Shown: piece after piece, positions 1-5,630 of the stretch
How the letters are laid out: every line of letters begins with the position of its first letter
How positions within the stretch are numbered: the first letter of the stretch is position 1
Origin: DATAFT01 sp035544635
GTDB taxonomy: Bacteria; Acidobacteriota; Thermoanaerobaculia; Multivoradales; Multivoraceae
Direction: 5' to 3'
NCBI GenBank assembly: GCA_035544635.1
Contig: DATKDQ010000398.1
Coordinates: forward strand, 1 to 13,186
Length of the DNA stretch: 13,186 bases
The notes under the pieces: generated by a model
Told to the model about the DNA's origin: nothing
The model's database searches: none
Seen by the model: the letters and a program-made list of their open reading frames with translations, nothing else
Translations under genes and position numbers: made by a program

Positions 1-1054
1 CCCTCAGGCTCTCGAGGCGCTGCCGATCCGCCTCCTGCCAGGGAAAGGGATGGTGCAGGCGGGGCGTGCTCCCGCCGGCAAGGACCAGGATCAGGAGCAG
101 GATGGTGAGCCCTGCCGCCAGGGTGTAGCTGAACGCCCGGCTGAGCTCGCTGAGCTGCGTTCCCAGCTCGCTCAACCGCGCGGCGCGGCTGGCCAAGGTG
201 TCCACCGGCTCGGCGGAGACCGCCGGCTCGGGCGGCGAGGCCGGCGCCGCTTCGACGCTCGACGCCGGCACGGGCGGTGCCGGCGCCTCGGACGACGCCG
301 CGGCCATCGACGACGGGCGGACGGTCTCGAGGAGACCGGCCTGGTCCAGCCGATGGAGCGCGAAGCGCAGCCGGAACTCGTCGACGCCGAGCCGCTCCTT
401 GAAGTCACTCGACGGGGTGAGCCCGTCGAGAGAGCGCAGGAGCGCGTCCTCGAACGGCGTGAGCCAGAGCTCGCCGTCCTCGGCGGCGCCGGCCTCCTCC
501 TGCCAGCTCAGCACGCGGAACGTGCGTCGCCCCAGGAGCGGCCTCAGGACCTCGCGTCCGAGAGGTCGGACGGTGACGCCGAGCAGCCGGGGATCCTCCT
601 CCGACGCCCGGAGCAGGAGCTCCTCCACCGAGAGCGCCCGTAGATCGAGCGACCGGGGCACCTCTCCCTCGTAGAACGTGTAGTCGCCCGCCTTCCATCC
701 GAGCAGTCGAACCAGGAGCAGATAGGCGTGCTGCCGCACGCAGCCCGCGAGCGTGTCGGGCGGCACCAACCCGGTGGCGAGCAGATGGTCGATCACGGTG
801 CCCTCGAGATCCGCGGCCTCGATCCCCGCCACCTGATCGCGGTTGAGATGACCGGCGGCGACCAGGATGCGACCCAGCCCGTGGGTGAGGGATTCCTTGA
901 GGGAATCGGCGCCGGTGATCTCGCCACTTCGGAAGCGAACCGCGAGCACGTCCTCCTCGTTCTGCACCGTCAGCGTGCCGGTCGAGCTGCGCGCGGCCAG
1001 CATCAGCAGCACGCGGTCCACGCTGGTCTCGGCCAGTTGACCGCTAGTCCACAC
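1..1054 (-). CDS. DUF4388/PATAN-domain protein with winged-helix-like region and one TM segment (3' end outside window)
   Basis: An open frame of at least 351 codons runs off the left edge, so the C-terminus is missing. Residues about 6-135 match the DUF4388 (PATAN) pattern: STGTLTV at 24-30, FRSGEITGADS at 41-51 and the closing W-x-x-G-D-Y-T-F-Y-E-G at 120-130. Residues about 197-246 (LTPFEDALLRSLDG, then a helical stretch ending DQAGLLETV) resemble the winged-helix-like segment that often follows this domain. Next come an Ala/Pro linker and a hydrophobic helix at about 308-328, so the N-terminal domains should be cytoplasmic and membrane-tethered. The GTG start at 1054 has GGGGAG five bases upstream and overlaps the end of the TPR gene by 11 nt, which suggests translational coupling. 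PATAN domains are usually found in two-component or gliding/polarity signalling. The function here is unknown; a signalling or adaptor role is inferred. Confidence 0.75.
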   Translation of the reverse strand, partial: MWTSGQLAETSVDRVLLMLAARSSTGTLTVQNEEDVLAVRFRSGEITGADSLKESLTHGLGRILVAAGHLNRDQVAGIEAADLEGTVIDHLLATGLVPPDTLAGCVRQHAYLLLVRLLGWKAGDYTFYEGEVPRSLDLRALSVEELLLRASEEDPRLLGVTVRPLGREVLRPLLGRRTFRVLSWQEEAGAAEDGELWLTPFEDALLRSLDGLTPSSDFKERLGVDEFRLRFALHRLDQAGLLETVRPSSMAAASSEAPAPPVPASSVEAAPASPPEPAVSAEPVDTLASRAARLSELGTQLSELSRAFSYTLAAGLTILLLILVLAGGSTPRLHHPFPWQEADRQRLESLR

Positions 1055-2822
1055 GGATTCTCCCCGCACCGATCAGAGCGCGCGCCGCCAGGTAGAGCAG
1101 CAGGAGCGTGATGCTCACCACCCAGACCGTCGAGGCGCCGGGGTTGAATCCCCAGGGCAGGCGGTAGCCGAGGGCGGTCATCCGTGGCAGGAGAAGGATC
1201 GCGACCGGCGCCAGGAGCGCGCAGAATGCACGCCAGCCGCGGCCGTCCAGGAGCGACGGAAGCCCGGGCGCCCAGGCCACCGCTCGGCCGCTCGGCATCG
1301 ATCTCGCCCGCGCGGCACGGCTCCCACCCACGCGATGGCGCATCAGCAGGACGGCGATCACGCCCGCGGTGGCGAGGAAGGCCCCGACGATGAAGAGACG
1401 CAGCGGCGAAAGCCCCGCTACCGGGTCGAGCTGGGTCTTCGGCTCGTAGCTCGCCCGCAGCGTCCCACGGACCTCGCCGTCCCGCGCGTACCCGTCGCGC
1501 ATGACCGCGAGCGTCGAGGGTCCCTCCGAGAACCATCGCGAGACCCGATCGGGAGCCACCTGACGGACCCGCGCCAGCACCCGCTCCGCCTCCTCGAACG
1601 CGAGGTAGTCGCGATAGAGCACCCAGAGGTTGCGGTGGGGCTCGATGCGGCCCGGGTCGATCGCAGCGGCGCGCTCGAGATGGTCGATCGCCTGGCTGGT
1701 CTCGCGACGACGCAGATAGTAGGCGCCGAGGTTGTTGTGCGCCGCCGCGTTGAGAGGCTCCATCTCGAGCAGGCGCTGGTAGAGCAGGCGCGCGTACTCG
1801 GTCTGGCCCAGATCCTGGTGCAGGTCCGCCGCCAGATGCACCGCCGGCGCCGCGCCCCGGAGCTCGGCGTGAAGCGCCTCGACGTCGTTGATCAGTCCGC
1901 CGTAGAGCCGGCGCTCCTGGAGGCTACGCGCCGCCTCCATCGGATCGGACAGCTCGACCGCAACGCGGCGCACCTGCGCCGACAGCAGGAACGGCGCTCC
2001 GACCAGGACGGCGATCACCGTTCCCACCACCGCCCGCTCCGAGGGGCGGGCGTACGGCGCGAGCAGGATCGCCCAGTAGAACGGGATCGCGATCCATGCC
2101 GCCGGGACCAGGGCGGGAAGGACGACCACCACCAGCGCGACCAGATAGGAGGTGGTGACCGGCCGCGCCCGACTGACGAACTCGGCGATGTCTCCGATCA
2201 GTGCGGCACCGTGCGCCGCGAGCTGGAGCGCGACGTAGAGCGCGCCGCTCAGGACCACGGCCGCGATCCCCCATACCAGCAGGTTCTCCGCCGTGAGGCG
2301 GAGCAGGAGCGACGCCCGGCCGAGTCGCGCGTAGCCGCGAAGCTCGTGACCGATCATAGCCAGGTAGCGGCCTTCATGCCACGCCACCGCGGCGCTCGCG
2401 AAGGCCACCTCGGGGCGGCCGGGATCGAGCTGCTCGGCCATGCCGAGCGCCCAACGCGCCCGTACCGTGTTGCCGTCGTTCGCGGACTGGGAGGCACGCG
2501 CGAGCATGGCGAAGCAGGCTTCCGGCAGCCGGCTCATACCGAGCTCCCCGGCGGCCTGGAGCAGATCGCCGACCGCGAGCTTCGCGGCAGTCTCCTCACC
2601 GCGGAGGAACGCGCTGTCCCACTGCAGCCAGTTGTCCTGGAGCGCCGACAGCGTGCTTCTCGCCGGGGAGGTGAGCGGCATCACGTCCTCGAGGTGCGCG
2701 GGGGGCGGGGCGCTCGCCACCGCCGGCAAAGGACCGGCCTGGGCGCTCGCCGCCGTCATCGCCAGCACGGCCAGGAGCGCGGAGCAGCGCAGCGCTGGAC
2801 GTCCTAAACCCCCGATTCGCAA
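1044..2822 (-). CDS. TPR-containing multi-pass membrane protein with signal peptide, function unknown
   Basis: 592 residues from a TTG start. The N-terminus has a Sec signal pattern: Arg near the start, hydrophobic core at about 15-24, and A-x-A ending near residue 29. A helical region at about 55-175 follows, then hydrophobic segments at about 181-203, 225-254 and 263-281. TPR-like repeats occupy about 310-430; the clearest is around NNLGAYYLRRRETSQAIDHL at 363-382. Three more hydrophobic segments lie at about 474-493, 532-549 and 565-585. The open frame continues upstream into mazG antisense sequence, but TTG at 2822 has GGGGAAG just upstream and gives an export signal, so I place the start there. 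Downstream, the DUF4388 gene overlaps by 11 nt; the two are probably co-transcribed and may act together at the inner membrane. I do not recognise a characterised orthologue. BatE-like or other TPR scaffold roles are possible but unsupported. Confidence 0.75.
   Translation of the reverse strand: MRIGGLGRPALRCSALLAVLAMTAASAQAGPLPAVASAPPPAHLEDVMPLTSPARSTLSALQDNWLQWDSAFLRGEETAAKLAVGDLLQAAGELGMSRLPEACFAMLARASQSANDGNTVRARWALGMAEQLDPGRPEVAFASAAVAWHEGRYLAMIGHELRGYARLGRASLLLRLTAENLLVWGIAAVVLSGALYVALQLAAHGAALIGDIAEFVSRARPVTTSYLVALVVVVLPALVPAAWIAIPFYWAILLAPYARPSERAVVGTVIAVLVGAPFLLSAQVRRVAVELSDPMEAARSLQERRLYGGLINDVEALHAELRGAAPAVHLAADLHQDLGQTEYARLLYQRLLEMEPLNAAAHNNLGAYYLRRRETSQAIDHLERAAAIDPGRIEPHRNLWVLYRDYLAFEEAERVLARVRQVAPDRVSRWFSEGPSTLAVMRDGYARDGEVRGTLRASYEPKTQLDPVAGLSPLRLFIVGAFLATAGVIAVLLMRHRVGGSRAARARSMPSGRAVAWAPGLPSLLDGRGWRAFCALLAPVAILLLPRMTALGYRLPWGFNPGASTVWVVSITLLLLYLAARALIGAGRIRVD
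1060..1065 (-). promoter_or_regulatory. Shine-Dalgarno for the DUF4388 gene
   Basis: GGGGAG on the minus strand, five bases before GTG at 1054. It lies inside the last codons of the TPR gene. It supports the GTG start, which no ATG competes with, and the 11-nt overlap with the upstream gene. Confidence 0.6.
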
Positions 2823-2897
2823 TCGCTTCCCCGAGGTTCGAGCAATCCGGGAAGAGGCCCGCGGTATCGTAGCAAAGCCGCCCCGCGAGGGAACGCT
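2823..2897. promoter_or_regulatory. Divergent intergenic region between the TPR gene and mazG
   Basis: 75 bp separate the two start codons, so both promoters must lie here or inside the 5' ends of the genes. The only AT-leaning element is TATCGT at 2865-2870 on the plus strand, or TACGAT-type on the minus strand. Each is a 4/6 match to a -10 box, without a convincing -35. The promoter call rests on gene orientation, not on a motif. Confidence 0.35.
2826..2832 (-). promoter_or_regulatory. Shine-Dalgarno selecting a TTG start for the TPR gene
   Basis: GGGGAAG on the minus strand, three bases before TTG at 2822. The next in-frame ATG is codon 22, inside the hydrophobic core of the signal peptide, and would destroy the signal. 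The site therefore favours TTG. Confidence 0.5.
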
Positions 2898-3788
2898 GTG
2901 AGCGAAGAGAAAGCGCACGATCTCGCGACCCTCGATGCTCTGGTGGCGCGCCTGCGCGGACCGGACGGCTGCCCGTGGGATCGCGAGCAGGGATTCGACG
3001 ACATCCGCGCCTATCTGCTCGAGGAGGCGCACGAGGTGGCGGCGGCGATCGATCGTCGCGACTGGGCCGAGCTGGAAGAGGAGCTCGGAGACCTCCTCTT
3101 CCAGCTCGCCTTCCTCGGCCGCATGAGCGAGGAGCAGGGGCGGCCCGGTCTCGCACGCTCGATCGCGAGCGTCGAGGCGAAGATGATCGAGCGGCACCCT
3201 CACGTCTTCGGCGAGACCAGCGAGGCTGCCGCGGCGGCCGCGACCGGCGTCGGCGACGGGAGCGGGGGGTCGAAAGAGGCCGGCTACGCCGGCTCGCGGC
3301 CGCTCGACGCCGATGCCGTCGCCGCCGCGTGGGAGCGCCGCAAGCTCCAGAGCCGCGGCCGGGAAGCCTCGCTCCTCGACGGCCTCGCCGCTTCGATGCC
3401 GAGCCTGCTCGCCGCCTATCGCATGACGCAGAAGGCCGCCGGTGTGGGCTTCGACTGGAGCACCGCCGGCGAGGTCCTGGCCAAGGTGAAGGAGGAGCTC
3501 GGCGAGCTGGAGCACGCGCTCGAGCACGATCGCGATCGGGCGCGCGACGAGATCGGAGATCTGCTGTTCGCGATCGCCAACCTGGCGCGTCATCTCGGCA
3601 TCGATCCCGAGGCCGCCGCGGCGCGGACCAACCTCAAGTTCCGCCGCCGCTTCCGCCACATCGAAGACCGCCTGCGCGAGCAGGGCCGCCGCCTCGACCA
3701 GTCGACGCTCGGCGAGATGGACGCGCTGTGGGACGAGGCCAAGCAGCGCGAAGCCGAGGAGGCGGTGCGGAGCGGTGATGCGGACTGA
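2898..3788 (+). CDS. mazG: MazG nucleoside triphosphate pyrophosphohydrolase
   Basis: MazG hydrolyses NTPs and dNTPs to monophosphate and pyrophosphate. It is cytosolic and linked to house-cleaning and to modulation of the stringent response. The protein has 296 residues against about 263 in E. coli. The N-terminal domain shows GPDGCPWD at 21-28, EEAHE at 42-46, EELGD at 61-65 and KMIERHPHVFG at 95-105. The C-terminal MazG domain carries KEELGELEHAL at 198-208 and DEIGD at 217-221, the paired acidic Mg-binding signatures EExxE and ExxD. The extra length is mainly an Ala/Gly-rich linker at about 106-140. The GTG start has GAGGGAA six bases upstream. It converges on the esterase gene, with 28 bp between the two stops. 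It seems a free-standing gene with its own promoter. Confidence 0.95.
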   Translation: MSEEKAHDLATLDALVARLRGPDGCPWDREQGFDDIRAYLLEEAHEVAAAIDRRDWAELEEELGDLLFQLAFLGRMSEEQGRPGLARSIASVEAKMIERHPHVFGETSEAAAAAATGVGDGSGGSKEAGYAGSRPLDADAVAAAWERRKLQSRGREASLLDGLAASMPSLLAAYRMTQKAAGVGFDWSTAGEVLAKVKEELGELEHALEHDRDRARDEIGDLLFAIANLARHLGIDPEAAAARTNLKFRRRFRHIEDRLREQGRRLDQSTLGEMDALWDEAKQREAEEAVRSGDAD

Positions 3789-3816
3789 CCGCGGCCGCGA
3801 AGATCCACCGCGCGGA

Positions 3817-4611
3817 TCAACCGCGCCGCGCTCGCGGGCCGAGCTCGCCCACGATCGTCTGAAGCCAGGGAAGGATGGTCGCGGCCATGATGCGGTGGCC
3901 CTCGACGGTGGGATGGATGCCGTCCGCCTGGTTGAGCTCGGGCCGGCCGCCGACGCCTTCGAGCAGGAACGGCACCAGCGGAACCTCGAGCTCCTCCGCG
4001 ATGAGCGGGTACAGCGCGGCGAAGTGGGGAGCGTACTCGGGGCCGTAGTTGGGCGGCATCCTCATTCCCAAGAGGAGGACGCGCGCGCCCGCCTCCCGGG
4101 CGCGGCTCACGATCCGGCGCAGGTTGGCCTCGGTGTCCGCGAGCGGGAGCCCGCGCAGGCCGTCGTTGGCGCCCAGGCTCACGACGATCACGTCCGGGTC
4201 CTGGGCGAGGAGCCACTCCAGCCGCCGCAGGCCGCCGGCGCTGGTATCGCCGCTCACGCCCGCGTTCAGCACCCGCACCGGATGGCCGGCGACGGCGAGC
4301 CGCGCCGCGGCGACGGCGGGGAACGCCTGGTCCTCGGCCACTCCATGACCCGCGGTGAGACTGTCGCCGAGAAAGACGACGAGCGGCGCCCACGCGGCCG
4401 TGGTCGCGGCGGACGACCGTGCGTCGCCCGAAGACGAGGGAGACCCGGGGGCGGGCGCGAGGTCGGCGACGAACGGTGAGGCCGCGGCGGCGGCGCCCGC
4501 CGTGGCCGGCGACGGACCGCGAGCGGCCATCAGGACGGCAAGACCCGCCGCCAGCACGAACACGGCGAAGCACACGAGAACGCGCGGGACCGATCGGGAG
4601 GCGGCTACCAT
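3817..4611 (-). CDS. tesA: TesA-type SGNH esterase/arylesterase, exported or membrane-tethered
   Basis: 264 residues. The GDSL/SGNH blocks are complete: GDS at 82-84 (nucleophile Ser84), Gly118 in NAGVSGDT, GAND at 147-150 (Asn149), and D-G-I-H-P with Asp230 and His233 completing the triad. Members cleave thioesters, lysophospholipids and aryl or short acyl esters in the periplasm. A hydrophobic segment at about 10-29 follows Arg6 and Arg10. An Ala/Ser/Pro linker of about 45 residues separates it from the catalytic domain, so the protein may stay anchored rather than be released. Cys14 lacks a proper lipobox, so a lipoprotein is unlikely. The ATG at 4611 has GAGGGAC directly upstream. It is divergent from ybbA-ybbP, as in E. 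coli. Recent structural work on the E. coli proteins, recalled rather than looked up, places TesA in a complex with YbbAP. Confidence 0.9.
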   Translation of the reverse strand: MVAASRSVPRVLVCFAVFVLAAGLAVLMAARGPSPATAGAAAAASPFVADLAPAPGSPSSSGDARSSAATTAAWAPLVVFLGDSLTAGHGVAEDQAFPAVAAARLAVAGHPVRVLNAGVSGDTSAGGLRRLEWLLAQDPDVIVVSLGANDGLRGLPLADTEANLRRIVSRAREAGARVLLLGMRMPPNYGPEYAPHFAALYPLIAEELEVPLVPFLLEGVGGRPELNQADGIHPTVEGHRIMAATILPWLQTIVGELGPRARRG

Positions 4612-4691
4612 CGTCCCTCATTGTAGCCCCGCCGTCGCCCGGAGCCGAGACCGAGCGGCGCGGGTGCTAAGCTGCGAGGGACCCGGGTCGA

Positions 4692-4709
4692 AGGCGGGAA
4701 ATCCCGCCT
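4692..4709. repeat. Inverted repeat in the tesA-ybbA intergenic region, candidate operator
   Basis: AGGCGGGA-AA-TCCCGCCT: perfect 8-bp arms around a 2-bp centre. It lies 80 bp upstream of the tesA start and 25 bp upstream of the annotated ybbA start. Immediately beside it, 4680-4689 is a perfect 10-bp palindrome, GACCCGGGTC. A two-base loop is too tight for a good RNA hairpin, so a binding site for a dimeric regulator is the more natural reading. GC-rich palindromes do arise by chance in this composition. Confidence 0.4.
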
Positions 4710-4734
4710 CGAGCGATCCGGCAGGGGCGGCACC

Positions 4735-5616
4735 GTGGGCGCCCCTGTTCGCACGCGGCAGGACGGAGCTCAAGTCGAAGCCGCGGGAACCGTAGCCCGG
4801 TCTCGACTCGTGCCGTCCTCGTCCCCCACCGCCATTCCATCCGCCAACCTCCCCCGCCTCGAGGTCCGTCGACTGACGAGGACCCTGCGCTCGGGAGATC
4901 GGCCACTGGTGGTTCTCGACGAGGTCTCCCTCTCGATCGGCGCCGGGGAGTCGGTCGCGGTCCTCGGGCCTTCGGGCAGCGGCAAGTCGACGCTGCTCGC
5001 GCTCATGGCCGGGCTCGACCGCCCGTCGAGCGGGCAGATCCTCTACGAAGGCCGCGAGATTCAGGGCCTCTCGGAGGACGAGCTCGCGATGTGGCGGCGC
5101 CGCAACGTCGGCTTCGTGTTCCAGTCCTTCCAGCTCCTGCAGCACCTGACCGCGCGCGAGAACGTGCTCCTTCCGCTCGAGCTCCGCGGTGACCCTGCCC
5201 CGGCCCATGCCGCCGACGAGCTGCTCGAGCAGGTCGGTCTCTCGGACCGCGGACACCACTATCCGACGCAGCTCTCGGGCGGCGAGCAGCAGCGCATCGC
5301 GGTCGCCCGCGCCTTTGCGGCACGCCCCGCGCTTCTCCTCGCCGACGAGCCCACGGGCAATCTCGACACCCGCACCGGCCAGACCGTGCTCGAGATGCTG
5401 GACCGCCTCCAGCGCCGCCACGGCGCGAGCCTGGTCCTGGTCACCCACGATCCCGCCACCGCGCGGCTCGCCGAGCGGCGGGTCCACCTGCTCGACGGAC
5501 GTCTGGTCCGCGAGGAGCGCGACGAGCGCCCGGAGCGAGCCGGCCGGGCGCGGCAGGCGGAGCCTCCGGACGCCGTCGCCGCGCACGGCGCCGCGCAGCT
5601 CCGCGGCGGCTCCTGA
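4735..5616 (+). CDS. ybbA: YbbA/LolD-family ABC transporter ATPase
   Basis: This is the ATPase of a type VII (MacB/LolCDE-like) ABC system that powers mechanical movement of periplasmic domains rather than classic transport. All nucleotide-binding elements are intact: Walker A GPSGSGKST at 78-86, Q-loop Gln130, signature LSGGEQQ at 180-186, Walker B ending D204-E205, and H-loop His238. The family core begins near residue 39 (LPRLEVRRL). The first about 38 residues are a low-complexity extension, so the real start may be GTG at 4810 (codon 26); neither start has a strong Shine-Dalgarno. After about residue 250 there is a charged, disordered-looking tail of about 40 residues. ybbP follows 14 bp after the stop, and tesA is divergent upstream. 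The neighbourhood and the permease identity make YbbA a better call than LolD or FtsE. Confidence 0.9.
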   Translation: MGAPVRTRQDGAQVEAAGTVARSRLVPSSSPTAIPSANLPRLEVRRLTRTLRSGDRPLVVLDEVSLSIGAGESVAVLGPSGSGKSTLLALMAGLDRPSSGQILYEGREIQGLSEDELAMWRRRNVGFVFQSFQLLQHLTARENVLLPLELRGDPAPAHAADELLEQVGLSDRGHHYPTQLSGGEQQRIAVARAFAARPALLLADEPTGNLDTRTGQTVLEMLDRLQRRHGASLVLVTHDPATARLAERRVHLLDGRLVREERDERPERAGRARQAEPPDAVAAHGAAQLRGGS

Positions 5617-5630
5617 TCCGTCGCCCCGCC

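Noticed and set aside
1335..2807. Plus-strand frame of 490 codons opposite the TPR gene
   Set aside because: Antisense shadow with Arg/His/Glu-rich, domain-free product.
2823..3659. Minus-strand open frame continuing in frame upstream of the TPR gene, opposite mazG
   Set aside because: It is the antisense of a well-supported mazG. The signal peptide and Shine-Dalgarno place the real start at TTG 2822. Long antisense frames are normal at this GC content.
3789..3818. Bidirectional terminator between mazG and tesA
   Set aside because: Only a 5-bp GATCC/GGATC stem with a 7-base loop and no T-tract; short palindromes such as GCGGCCGC are expected in this composition.
3817..4611. TesA as a lipoprotein via Cys14
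   Set aside because: The residues before Cys are V-L-V, with no small residue at -1, so it is not a proper lipobox.
4620..4625. TACAAT on the minus strand as a -10 box for tesA
   Set aside because: A 5/6 match, but transcription would start about two bases before the ATG and exclude the GAGGGAC ribosome-binding site; the -35 position (TCGGCT) is unlike consensus.
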